Below are positions 10,429 through 22,020 of a DNA stretch of 64,000 bases, piece by piece. The notes beneath the pieces were generated by a model. That model was not told the origin of the DNA and made no database searches. It was given only the letters and a program-made list of their open reading frames with translations. The stretch comes from Canna indica. Its lineage: Eukaryota; Streptophyta; Magnoliopsida; Zingiberales; Cannaceae. Every line of letters begins with the position of its first letter. The stretch's first letter is position 1. The position numbers were made by a program, and so were the translations under genes. The DNA lies in NCBI GenBank assembly GCA_034359265.1, contig CP136891.1, positions 61,914,001 to 61,978,000 on the forward strand, in the 5' to 3' direction.

Positions 10429-10677
10429 TGTTGAACTTGAAACGGGAGATGCTCAATGGAGAGATACTTCTATTCATAAAATAAGTGGTCTTTTATAAGC
10501 TTACAGGACACAACGATAACTCCTTAAGACTCGCTAATTAATTAATTGATAATTACCCACTAAGCTAACATGATAAATATCCACTAAATAAAAGGATAAA
10601 TGCTAACTATGTGATAAATCAAACTAGTCTAAAGGATAAATATAAACATGAAGCTAGGTGTTGCATTATATTCAACA
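10429..10677 (-). repeat. 5' LTR of the copia chimera
   Basis: This 249-bp LTR is bounded by TGTTGAA and TTCAACA and matches 5,318-5,573. It is followed by TSD TTCAC at 10,678-10,682. Confidence 0.9.
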
Positions 10678-10682
10678 TTCAC

Positions 10683-11144
10683 CTCTTCTGTTCAATGTTA
10701 TTTTATATAATCACCTATTAAGGCTCCTACTCTTTTGGTACTGAATCTCATTTACCTAGAATAAAATACAATTAGATCACATAATATTTTCCCCGCCTGT
10801 AAATTGTATGAAAAAGAGAAAGCATGACTTATTAAAATTGTAGCAGTGACAGAAACTAAAGGAAGAAAAGAAACAAAAGGAAGCTCACTCAGTCCAAAAG
10901 GAAAACTAATCAAAGTTTAGGTACTCAAACGAAAAAGATAACAAGTGATCAACCATTTTAAAAAGTCGGCAACTCAAAGCTATAAAATGAAACCAAAGCT
11001 TGTCCATTTCAGGTAATCCTAATCCAACTGGCACTAAAACCAAAATCCAAGACCAAACAAGCGAATAAAGATCTAAAACAAGGGGCTTTCAATTCTCAAA
11101 CGAAATAGTGCAAAAGGGAGCACAAGCAGAAGGAAATGACCTCC
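10683..11144. other. possible intron of an unidentified - strand transcript
   Basis: This AT-rich sequence has no frames of interest. It lies downstream of the putative - strand leader and ends at the copia insertion site. Confidence 0.25.
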
Positions 11145-11342
11145 GATCGTGAGATCTTGAGCTGAATCTCAAGAGTCCGAACCCTAATCACTGCCGGTGC
11201 GAGAGCGGAAGCCCAGGGCTTCAGCGAAGAGGGTGTGAGCACCGGAGGCAGGAAGAGCGAGTCTGAGAAGGGAAGTAAGAGCGACAAGGGCGAGAGTGGT
11301 CAGTCTCCAAATGGAAGATTTCAAATCGAAGGTTATATAGGG
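11145..11342 (-). promoter_or_regulatory. putative - strand TATA box and transcribed leader
   Basis: On the - strand CCCTATATAACC (11,342-11,331) is followed, at the spacing expected of a plant core promoter, by a pyrimidine-rich sequence. That sequence contains GATTAGGGTTCGG, a composition typical of plant 5' leaders. No coding exon downstream could be identified, and the copia chimera now lies ~470 bp further on. It would be divergent to the FLX-like gene. Confidence 0.4.
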
Positions 11343-12650
11343 CGAAGGCATCAGGAGGAAGACATATATATGGAGAGAGAAAAGGAAGTCTCGAGGAAGA
11401 GCCTTTTTTTTATTCGTTTATCCGCATAGGAATTCTGTGCGGCTGAATAATCTGCCGTCCGTGCCTTACATCGAATGCATTGTGACTGTCCGAGGGCGGA
11501 GTTGGAACCTGGGGGCGACTCTTGGTCACATGCCTGCGAACGCCGAGTCAGGGTCCGGCTTGACTTGCCAAGATTGAACCGTAATTTTAGATAAGGACAA
11601 TTTTTCGAATTAGAAACTCGGTTCATTTTGGCCTTCGATTGATTTAAGTTTGGGTTATTTCTTTAGTTCACATTTTTCTTGAATTTATTATCATTATCAA
11701 TCATTTTTCTTTGGAATTTTAAACATGTAATCATTCGTTATAGATGAATTTCCAACATAAATAAATAAACATTAGTATTTTTTAATTATTTACAAACAAG
11801 AGAAAAATGGTGCAAAATAGACTACAATTAAAAAATTAGTATGTAAAAAATATATGTTTTGAATAATATTGCTCGATCTCATGTAATTTTTTTTTTTATA
11901 ATTGTAAGTTGCAAGTATATTTTTCATGCAAATAAATATTAAAATTACATAGGTAATTTACAACATTTGTTATCGTGTGCTATTTACTTAAAAATAAATT
12001 ATTTTAATTTGTGGGCAACTAAATACTCTCCAAAAATACTTCATTGTTTTTATTTACTTAAAAGCTAGAAGTTGACTAAACCTTTTTTTAAAATAAAGGT
12101 AGATCATTTGTTTTAACACTTTCTTTTTTTGACTTTCCCTTTCTATGTAAATAAATCATTTTTTTTTCTTTATATGTCACCTATTCTGTTCCATTTTTCT
12201 TTCATTTATATTTCATCCTTCTAATAAATAGCATATTTTATAAGGAAATCAATAAAAAAATAATAATTATGTCTTACGTTATTTATTTAGAAGGAAAGAC
12301 AATGGTTTTCTTTTATATCAAAACTTTCCTTTCAAAAAATTGACGAAAAAGGAAGGAAAATAAGAACATATCCCTTATATTATTTTTATTTATTTTTTTA
12401 TCTCAATTAAAAAATAATTTTACATTTCCTAATTTTCATTCCCTTGTATTATTTTTTATTTGACGTTTTCCTCTTTTATTTTATCTTTCCAATTAAATAG
12501 ACCATCGGCGAGGAAGCAAAAACCGGGCCGTTTCAAAATGGACCGTTTCTCCAGCAATTGGGACTTCGGCCCACGGGTCGCATGCGGACATCCATTCCGC
12601 CATCCACTATACCGCAGATCCAAATACAATACAAGGTGCAAACTTTAAGA
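11343..12650. other. intergenic, AT-rich
   Basis: The first ~280 bp are moderately GC-rich with no recognised feature. From 11,640 to 12,450 the DNA is very AT-rich with many T-runs. No gene, tRNA-like fold or transposon end was recognised. Confidence 0.45.
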
Positions 12651-12832
12651 TACGTGCCAGGCGAGTCGGGTGACCGCGACAGTAGGTGACCGCATCCCCA
12701 CAGGCGAAGCTTAACATCGGAAGCAGTCTCATCCAAACCCTATTCTTTTCGATCGGAGCCCCCTCCTTCTCCCTCTCTCCGGCCTCGGGCCGCCTTCTCC
12801 GACGAACCCTAACGCCTTCATTTCTAATCGGA
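12651..12832 (+). promoter_or_regulatory. core promoter and first leader exon of the FLX-like gene
   Basis: The pyrimidine-rich leader, including CGACGAACCCTAACGCC, ends at a donor site GGA/GTAAGC (after 12,832). The start of transcription is probably in 12,700-12,760. I see no clear TATA box. The acceptor that pairs with this donor is most likely CCACAG at 14,410-14,415, leaving a ~1.58-kb intron in the 5' untranslated region. Confidence 0.5.
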
Positions 12833-14415
12833 GTAAGCTTGTTTTTTTTTCTTTCTTACATCTGATCGATTTTTTTTTCTTATCTTCAGACTCATTGACG
12901 CGCTCCTTATTCCTCGCGCCCCCTTTGTCTTGTACAAGTGTTTATATTAGAATGATTTGTGTCATGATTCTTCTTTCATGTGTGTTATGTGTTGATCAAT
13001 TCTAAATTTCCTCTTTCGTGTGCATTTAGTTCGGAAACATCGGTATCAATCATGTAAGCGCGCTCTCTGGGACATAAACACCATAAACAATTTGTTCTGC
13101 GTTGTAATTGTTTCCTTGTTTAAATCATGTCGTCATCCTCCCTGTTTCTGTTTGGCCAATGTAGGAAGTCGTCATCCTGCCCTCTCCTTCTTTTGGTCTG
13201 TTATGGACTATTTAGGTCATTATGAAACCCTAGGCTCAATCCCTGAACTTAATATTTGAATGGAATGAATTGATTCGGATTGTGATGGTTCTTAGGATAT
13301 ATACATTGTCTCACAGTAGAACCTATCAAATTTCGAGACTTGACCCATTTTGACAAAATATGGTAATTCACATAAACTCGATCGTCCACATACTGGCCCA
13401 TGGCCTGTGAGTTATTCTGCAGTTGGTTTCATTTGTGGTCTATTGTCCAAAAAGTTGTGTTATCAATCATTCTGCATAATTAGCAGACATAATGTTTCTT
13501 GTTTCTTGTTTCTTGTTTCTTGTTATGATCCAGAAAATATTATTGCTAGCCCTATATTTTGTTGGAGAAAGGATGAAAGTGTCAGTGCTTAAGGCCATTC
13601 ATGATCTTCATTCTAATGCCCTGGGTTGGCTAGCACGAATCTATAAGCTACTAACTCATCAGGTGTAATGGTTTTGGGTGTCATTGTATAAATTCTTCCT
13701 CATTGGAAGATTTTATTTGTTTTGAAGCTATCAAATCCTGCTTGGCTTATTTGAACCTATGAATTCTTAGCTGGTATGGTGTATGACATTTTTAAAGAGA
13801 TTTGGAAAGACAAAATGACCAATTAATTAATGCATGTATTATCTGATTCTGCATAGTCTATCAAGAGAGTGTCATTATAATTATAGCAATCTTGTCCATT
13901 GCAATTGTTATTTCATAAATGAATTTGACCATGCTATAATGTTATTCATGCCTTGTGATGCCCCGGAATATGCTTTCATTTCTTTCATAGGAGCTGTAAG
14001 TTCGACCTTTTCTATTTATGTAGATGTCACAAACTTAAATACTTTTAAACAAACAATTGAAGTATATATTCAATTTCACTGACATTTTCTTGGATATGAA
14101 GATGCACAATATTCGTAGTGCATCCTTAAGATGCTTAAAAATCATTGTTTATTTATTCTAAATCAGCTCTAGCTAGATATTGTTTGGCTCACATGAAGTT
14201 GCCAACCAATGGATGTAAATTATACAAAGCCTTCTTTTATTGCCATTGGGCTTTATATCATGCTAGGTTTCCCACTTCACAAGAAATATTAATTTTTGAA
14301 GACTGGACTAGTGACAGAAGATCTTATGCTTCTGAAGCCACATATTATATGTCTTGTTTAATTTTTCATGCTTCTAGTTATTTTCATTATTATCTGATTG
14401 AATAATGTACCACAG
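12833..14415 (+). other. leader intron of the FLX-like gene
   Basis: The intron is T-rich with GT and AG ends and no coding domain. It includes a heptamer repeat GTTTCTT, four full copies, at 13,494-13,524. Long leader introns often affect expression level; that role is inference here. Confidence 0.5.
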
Positions 14416-14459
14416 CTTACAAGTTTTCATCATTAAGGGTATATATTCAATCAAATACT

Positions 14460-16369
14460 ATGGGAAGCAAAGGTCGTATACCTCCTACACATATGCGGCG
14501 GGCTCTGCCTGGTCCTGGTTTGCTGCACCCAGATCCATTTGGTCCAGGCATCCATCATCCACCTGGTGCTTTTTCTTTTGATATGTTGCCACCTCCAGAA
14601 ATTATGGAGCAGAAGCTTGCTGCACAACACATGGAGATGCAAAGAATTGCTACAGAAAATCAAAGATTTGCAGCTACTCATTCTTCTTTGAGGCAGGAAT
14701 TAGCTGCTGCCCAACAGGAGTTGCAGAGATTGCAGGGTCACATGGGTGCTATAAAAGCTGAGCAAGATCAACAACTAAGAGGGATCTTGGATAAAATTGC
14801 AAAGATGGAAGCTGACTTGAAAGCTTCTGAATCAGTTAAAACGGAGTTGAAACAGGCTCATGCAGAAGCGCAAAGTTTGGTGGCAGCAAGACAGGAATTA
14901 ATTAACAAAGTACAACAGCTGACTCAAGATTTGCAAAGGAGCCATGGTGATGTTCAACAAATCCCAGCACTAATGTCTGAACTTGAGGCTCTCAGACAAG
15001 AATATCAGCATTGCAGGTATCTTCTCCCTTCAGGTTTAGTTTTAAGTGTGACTCAATTGTGACACTATGAAAATGCACAATGATTATTAACAAAAAAATA
15101 CATTTGCAGAGCGACATATGATTATGAGAGAAAATTGCGCATTGATCATTATGAGTCACTTCAAGTAATGGAGAAGAACTATGTCTCCATGGTGAGGGAG
15201 GTAGAAAAGCTACGAGCTGAATTGACAAATGCTACTAACCTTGACAGAAGCGGTGGCATTGCTTTAGGTACGCATCTTATTTGTCATGCCTTCTAACAAT
15301 TGTCATCAGAATATAAAAAAATTCCAGTGAACCATTTGTATGTTTCCATCAACGTTATTGTATTTTAGGTGGGCAATTTGGAACTAATGCTGCTCCCTAC
15401 AAGGAAAATGATGCATCTGGATACCATCCTGTAGGGCAAAATGCATATGAAGATAGTTATGGAGCTCCTCAGGTATTTACATTCCTAGCTTCACCCAGTA
15501 ATCCAATTGTCCTGGTGCTGCTTTGTGGATGTTCTCTTGTCTTGCACTATTAAATGAAGATTATTGATTTCATTTAGAATGAATTTTTTGAGATACAATT
15601 GCTTTATCTGCCCTTCTTTCTTACTTTATGTGACTGGCTATATGGCAACATAAGTTGAAGTATGTTGATTAGAAAAAAGGCACAATCATAATTTTGTCCA
15701 GACGTTTCTGTCACAATACTTTTTTCTATTTTGGGTGGTTGCTCCTTGCTATTGGAAGCTTTAATTTGTGCATACATTCTTTCTAGCAGTATTGCTTGTT
15801 TCTTTTCAACTAAAAATAACTAGACTGCTATATTTTCAGTGATTATTAAATGTAAAAAGTATATACTTCTTGCCTGATTTCTTATCTTCTAATTGAAAAT
15901 GCAGGGGCGTGGCCCTTCTGGAGGTGCAGCTTCATATGGTGGAGGTGCTGTTGGATCTACCTCTGCACGGGCTGCATATGATACCTCAATAGGCCACACA
16001 TATGATGCTTCTAGAGGCCCTGGTTATGATGTTTCTAGAGGTACCGGTTATGACTCTGTCCGAGGTGGCAGCTATGATGGACCTAGAGGCACCGGATATG
16101 AAGCTCCTAGAGCAGCTGCCATGGCTCAGGCAGCACCAGTCTCAGGAAACCCTGCTACCCCATATGGCTCAACACAGAAACCATCTTCTTATGGAGCACC
16201 TATAACTCCAGCAGCTTATGGTTCGATGCAACAAGCAACATATGGATCTGGGCAGACCCCCACATCCTATGGTTCAACACAACAAGCAGCATATGGATCT
16301 GGGCAGACTCCAACTCACGCTGGAGGCAGCTATGAAGCACCTCGCGGCGGGAATACTGCACGGAGGTAA
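14460..16369 (+). CDS. FLX-like coiled-coil protein (FLX-like 2/FLL2 type)
   Basis: The exons are 14,460-15,016, 15,110-15,267, 15,369-15,472 and 15,905-16,369. All junctions are GT-AG and in phase, giving 427 residues. The N-terminus has the family's MGSKGR start and a proline/glycine-rich stretch with MLPPPEIMEQK. A long coiled coil occupies about residues 55-245 (EMQRIATENQRFAATHSSLRQ; EYQHC; SLQVMEKNY). The C-terminal ~140 residues are low-complexity Gly/Tyr/Ser repeats (GYD.SRG, then YGSTQ/YGSGQTP). FLX of Arabidopsis works with FRIGIDA to raise FLC expression and delay flowering; FLX-like paralogues are less well known. Length and tail fit the FLX-like 2 group better than FLX itself. 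The start is the first ATG after the acceptor, and no frame breaks are visible. The subfamily call rests on remembered family features. Confidence 0.9.
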
Positions 16370-16790
16370 AATGAAAATGGTCTAGAGAAAATGTTTAATC
16401 ACGGTTGAGTTCCTTCTACCATGGAAGGTAAATGCTTTTGATTCTGGATGTATGCTTGCCTAGTTACTGAGTGCTAGGTGCTTCTCCTTGTGCATTTCTG
16501 GTTTAAACACAGTATTTCTCCACCATTATTATGTAACTTGACGAGTCAAGAACGCGCCTTTGGATTGTGATGCTCCAGGTGCCATCAAATACTACTATCC
16601 TGATTTATTGAGTTCTTGAGTTTTTTGTTGGCGTGATGTCTAATATTAAGCTTTCTTTTACCTCATGATATCTATTTTATTTGCTCCAGTTATCCAATAT
16701 TCAGTCGCTTGTCTGTGCCTTTGAAAATTGTGTACATCCCCCATATGTTGATAGAAATAAAACAATCTGACCATTATTTGTGCATCCTAT
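16370..16790 (+). other. 3' untranslated region of the FLX-like gene
   Basis: The region is T-rich, with AATAAAA at 16,756-16,762 as the best polyadenylation signal. The true cleavage site cannot be fixed. Confidence 0.5.
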
Positions 16791-17570
16791 AATAATACTT
16801 AAATTATTGGGATTTTGTTCACTCGTCATTTAAAGACGATGCATGTTCATCAGTAATATCTGTCTACCGAGCATCCTTATCAGTAAATATAATAAATTTA
16901 TAGAAATGCTGCATGCTGGTCGTCTAATGCAATCGTCCACCTTTTTATTATCCGAGTGAGCACTAAGCAGAATTTTCTTCTTTTTCTGTTTCATTATACC
17001 ACACAAGTTCAGAATCTTTATCTTCATCTTTTTTGGATGCTCCATGGGAACCAATGGATTTTCTTTTGTGCATTGTATAAAATCTATTTCTCAATGTCTT
17101 CTGACGATTTTAGTATCAGATACTGTTATGCTCTTTCTTTATATTTGTTATCCTAAAAGGAAAATTGTTGTGGTAAGGATTCAGATTTAAAAAGTTAAAA
17201 TGGTGTTGGATCAAATTTATTTTAGCAGGTGAGCATCCAAATCGTTTGGGAATAGTATGTCTCTTCGGACTGCTTGTTTTCCAAAAAGAAAAGAGAGTTT
17301 AAGATGGGCCTGTTGCCAATAAAGCTGCTTGACGTAGCTTTTATATCGTGGAGCTTTTGCCCACGCTTGGAATACGAGTGTGTAGTCGAGGAAATTCCCT
17401 GTTACCACTGAAGACAAAAGAATCACTACAAACGACATATACTATTTCTCGCTGTTGCTTAAGTACTGCATGTGAGTGCTGCATGGTGACTTCTATTCCC
17501 CTACCATGATGACTTCTATTCCCCCACCATCCTATTTTGCAATTTTAACTCTCGTTAAATATTAACTCAT
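16791..17570. other. intergenic, nothing recognised
   Basis: A short repeated phrase GACTTCTATTCCCC occurs twice at about 17,489-17,524. No coding domain is supported. Confidence 0.4.
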
Positions 17571-20000
17571 GGAGAAAAAAATAATTGAAATCTTGTCCTC
17601 GCTCTATTTTTAAGGCTAGAGATAAATATCTTTACATCTTTATTAAATTTGATGTTGCTAAAGCATTTGACTCTGTCTCTTGACAAATCATCTCCACTGT
17701 CATGGAAGCTTGTAACTTCCCTCATATTTTCATTCAATGAATTCATGTTTGTATGTCTCTTTCTCTTATCTAGCTAATGAGAATCTCTTTGAATTTTTTC
17801 AGACTAATAGAGGTGTGAGACAGAAAGACCTTATCTCCCTATTTCTTTACATCCTAGTAGCTCAAATTATTACCATTTTAATTAATCAGATTGTTGAAAG
17901 TAAAACTTTTACCTCCCTTACCATCAAAAAGACTTTTAAAATGATGATATCATTCTTATGCTCAAAACTAATGAAGAGAATCTCAACTCTATTCATACCA
18001 TCTTTGAGCATTACTACAGTTTAACTGGACAGAAGGTGAATTATCTCAAGTTTGCTATATACTTTCCAAATCACGCTCCTTCCCACGTTAAACAAGCCAT
18101 CTGCCTCAAGCTTAACATGAACGAAGGCACCTTCCATTTCAAATATATTGGTACTATGATATTCCCCCAAAACCCTCCTGATAGAGCCTATGATTATCTC
18201 TTTGACTCTATCAACAACAAGCTTGGCTTCTAGCAATCAAACTACATCACCCAAGTTGGTAAATTGACCCTGGTTAAATCTGCCCTCACCTCCATTCCCC
18301 TTCACACCATTTTTTGTCTCTTGGCTGCCTAAGAAAGCTATGAACAAAATCAATAGCATTATTAGTAATTTCTTTTGGGGTTCTAGCAGTGACCATAAAA
18401 AGATGCATATGATCTATTGGGATCAAATGACTACTCCCAAAACTAGTGGTGGCCTAGGTATCCACAATGTTTTCTTACAAAACCTCTCCCTTAATGCTAA
18501 AAGGATGGTTGCTTACCTTAACAATGTGGATAACCTTTGGCTTCACCTGGTTAAGCACATGTATCCTAAACTCTCTGTCAATTATGCTAAGGCTTCCCCT
18601 TTTTGTTCTTGGTCTTGGAGGCTTTTTGTGAAAACTTTCAAAAAGCTAAGCTCGGGCTTCCATTCTATCATTAGATCTGAAAACAATACTTCCCTTATGT
18701 ATGATACCTGGCTCTTCGATTTTCCTTTAAGCATGAAACCTACTTTCATCAACATTCATTTAATCAATGATGACTTGAAAGTTAGCGGCCTTATCAATGA
18801 CCGACAGTGGAATAATGCTCTTTGTAATGATATGTTTTCGCATGAGTTGGGTGCATCCATTTCTATGATCGGCCTCCCTTTAACACCCCATGATGATAAG
18901 CTAATTTGGACTGATAGCAAGGATGAAAATGTTACCACTACTGCAGCCTACAAATTTCTCCTTAAGCATGATATTTTGGAGTTCAATTCTTCTCTTAACT
19001 GGTCGGCTATTTGGTCTTTAATGATTCCTGAAAAAAATAAAATTATTTCTTTGGAAATTGATGCATGGTCGATTACTTACTATGGATAGACTTTATACTT
19101 TAAAATTATCTTCTAATAACTTGTGTTCTCCCTGTCAATCTGCTGTTGAAACTTTTGAACACTTGTTCTATTTTTGCCATTTTTCACTCGAAATTTGGAA
19201 TCATTTATAAATTTATTTTAAAATCATGCTGCCAAATAGACAAATATGGATACTTGATAGCAATTTTCTTATCTTGAGTGATGATTCAATTTGTTGCTCA
19301 ATAAAAAGATTAGCTGCCGTTTTATGGTGATTTATCTGGTATAGGAGAAATAAGCGGGTTGCATTAGGCGTGGCAGCTTTCCCCATCTTGCTTAGTGAAA
19401 AAAATTATTTTCTATGTGGACTTCCTCGATTTAAATCTAATGTCTGAGGGCAATGCTAAAGTAAGAAACCCTATCATATGTAAATGAATGCCCCCTCCTC
19501 TCAATTGCATCAAAGTCAATTGCGATGCCTCTTTTTCTATTACTTCCTCTGTTGATGGAATTATTTTCCGAGATCATGTTGGTAATATCTTGTATGACAA
19601 GTGTATGTTAATAAATGCTAATACTGTTTTGCATGCGTAAACTCTTGTTTTTCGACAAACCTTGGTTATTGCTATGTAAGAATGCTGTCACAATATTATC
19701 ATTGAATCGGATTTTAAGTCCCTGGTGGATTTTTTGAAGCAAAAGAAATACCTTGACTGGAGAGTACAAGCTGAATTTGATGACATCTCCTAATTTATTT
19801 TGGCTTGTAATAATATTTCTTTTAATTTTACTTATAAACAGTGTAATAAAGCAGTCCACTTGGCCGCAAATTTCATTGGTGTCTCGCAGGTTTGGTTTCA
19901 TGTGAGACTATCAGAGCTCCAAAATATTGTTGTTAGGGATCGTTGCGGTCCTGATTTTGTTCGTTAACAAAAAGTAGCTTTTATTTTTGTAAAAAAAAAA
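17571..20000 (+). mobile_element. decayed LINE: RT, zf-RVT and RNase H parts
   Basis: The + strand shows the ORF2 order of a plant L1-type LINE. RT motifs come first: FDVAKAFDSVS near 17,650, NRGVRQKDLIS near 17,810 where functional copies read RGVRQGDPLS. A connection region follows (17,958-18,340), then a long clean frame with WGGL-type and zinc-binding features (18,340-19,089). An RNase H-like domain (VNCDASF near 19,510 to about 19,970) and an A-run (19,991-20,000) end it. There are many stops and frameshifts, and the FADD/FVDD catalytic box is not readable. The endonuclease and ORF1 are missing, so the copy is 5' truncated. I found no convincing target duplication. Confidence 0.85.
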
Positions 20001-21602
20001 CACTTGAAACTTAGACTTCACAAGCCAATACAATGAAAATCCATTCACAAATTGACTTGACCCAACTCAGATCCCACTGTGGAGTACTAACCCAACTTGA
20101 TTTGATTTCATCCTACCCCAACATGATTGTATAGCTATGGAAAGAACAAGTAAAAGGTCTATCTGATTTGGTTATTAAGTCGAACTTTATTTTCTTCCTA
20201 ACATTGTTGTCTTGAGCGAGAGATATGATGAGGGAGTACATATTCCTGAAAAGAAGTGCATAGTGGAAGGAGTCATGAGAGTGGGACTATACGTTCACGT
20301 GGAGAAGGTATATGTGCTATTAATTTGTAACACAAAGTGACAGGGAGGTCGATGAGATTTGAGTCATTTCAGTCGCATTTTCATATGATTGGTTCTCCTA
20401 CTCCTACCACTTATTCCTTTTTGAATTTTTTTTGGGCAATTAAATTTTTTCATACGGTGTTTTTTTCTCTCTCTTGTGCATATACTTCAAACAAAAAATA
20501 TAAGTGTTTTTTCCTGAAATTAGGGTGACGTGGACCATTGCGTCTTCTGATCCGGCGCTACTCCGATGGAGAGACCTGCAAAGTCGCTCTGATGCTCAAG
20601 TAAAATAAAATAAAATCAGATGATGAGTATAAAATTAAAATCGATAGTATACCTAATGCGTCTCATGTTTGTTTTATGGGCAAGTCAAGGATGTCTCGAG
20701 CGATGATATTTTCATGAATCTCGTAGGAATATGTCCGGAATGGGTCGAGGTTTATTTCAAAAATATCGAACTCATTACTACTTACTTCCTGATAATTAAT
20801 GAATAACATCCATATCTTTGTTTGACCAGGTGGAGGTCTCATACTAAGTTGCGATTGTCTCGATTTGAATTTGGTTCATGAGTATAATGTTTCTGGGCTT
20901 TGATTCGATCGGACCCAAAAAATTAGTCCAGTGTAGTAAGATCCAATAAGTAATTTTGAGGAAGTATAAGTAAAAATAGTTTTGCCTTTTTATCATAGAT
21001 GAACCAAGCCATTTATATTATTTGCTCATTTTGTATTAAATAAGGTTAAATATTTTATCTAGAGCTGATGAATGAATGATATCCTATTTTGAATCATGAA
21101 AAATAATAAATTATTCCTCTTTCTAATCATAGCAATAGAACAGTCGAAAATAGATGTTGGGTTGGGGAAATCAGTAGAGCGCCCTAATTTAATATAATTT
21201 CCAATTCAAGAATAAAAAAACAAAGATAATTATAATGTGAGAGCACCAAAGAGAAGGAAGAATGCGTTCCCCAGTCCATCCATCCTCAGATGCATGCATT
21301 TTGCTGGTCCTCATTGAGTCAATTCAAGGAACAGGAGGATAAGAGGCATTTTGAGATTAGCTAAAAATAGCCTGAACTTGGACAAAATTTGTATTTATGG
21401 TCAATCTTTTAATTGATACCAATTGTGTATAAGAACTTACACAATTATTTCAATTATAATCCGTCGTTTGCGAATGTAAGTATGTTTGTTATTTTGCTAA
21501 CGTGACAATCCAAAAATTATTAAAAAATACTCAATCGCCATGTCATCTGAATACACGTGGGATGTCTTTTTAATATAGCTGACCTCGGCCTCGATTTAGT
21601 CG
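20001..21602. other. intergenic, repeat-like, no gene
   Basis: No coding region is supported. The segment 20,530-20,600 (GATCCGGCGCTACTCCGATGG) and the segment 21,345-21,590 look like dispersed repeat fragments, but without ends. Confidence 0.4.
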
Positions 21603-21775
21603 TACTACTAAAAATGTGACTTTCACTGACGGTCGACGGAGCCATCGGTAAGAGCCACGGCTTACTTACGACCGCTCAAGCCGTGGCAGGTGTTCTTACC
21701 AACGGCTTCCATACGATTGCTCAAGTCGTGACAGATGTAACAACATCTGCAACGGCTCCCTTATGACCGCTACAA

Positions 21776-22020
21776 TCGTCGCTTATGAGTCGATGGCGTT
21801 TACGCAACGCGAAAATAAAATAACTAAGCAGCAACGACATAGAGAGGGCCACGTCGGCCATCAGTGATTTAATAAATCAATAGTGACGACTTTCTTACGA
21901 CCGCTAGCGTCGTCGCTTATGAGTCGATGGCGCGCACGTGGCGTGAAAATGAAAAAATTAATCAGCGACTGCGAGAGGGCCACGTCGGCCGTCAATGATT
22001 TAATAATTCACTAGCAATGG
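21776..22020. repeat. subterminal tandem repeat of the CACTA element
   Basis: Two ~120-bp units (about 21,776-21,895 and 21,897-22,017) share CGTCGCTTATGAGTCGATGGCG and GAGAGGGCCACGTCGGCC. Subterminal repeats of this sort are the usual binding sites of the small CACTA transposase. Confidence 0.7.

Larger units (their letters stand above)
5318..10677 (-). mobile_element. Ty1/copia-type chimeric retroelement, pol-less
   Basis: This is one LTR-bounded insertion of 5.36 kb on the - strand. Its 5' LTR is at 10,429-10,677 and its 3' LTR at 5,318-5,573. It has a primer-binding site like the 3' end of initiator Met-tRNA, a GAGGGGGAG polypurine tract and a 5-bp TSD TTCAC. In element order the inside holds: a leader; the end of a hAT-like small element; a direct duplication; a CT-rich tract; badnavirus-like coat-protein sequence; a broken gag; and then the polypurine tract. 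Protease, integrase, RT and RNase H are absent: gag runs into the tract where protease would begin. Movement would have needed proteins from an intact relative. The LTRs differ by several substitutions and indels, so the insertion is not very young. Confidence 0.9.

Noticed and set aside
10149..10434. Overlapping frames on both strands near the copia primer-binding site
   Set aside because: They lie in the untranslated leader of the retroelement and have no similarity to known domains.
17217..17438. 73-codon - strand frame near the LINE
   Set aside because: No recognised domain, no splice or promoter context, and it adjoins transposon debris.
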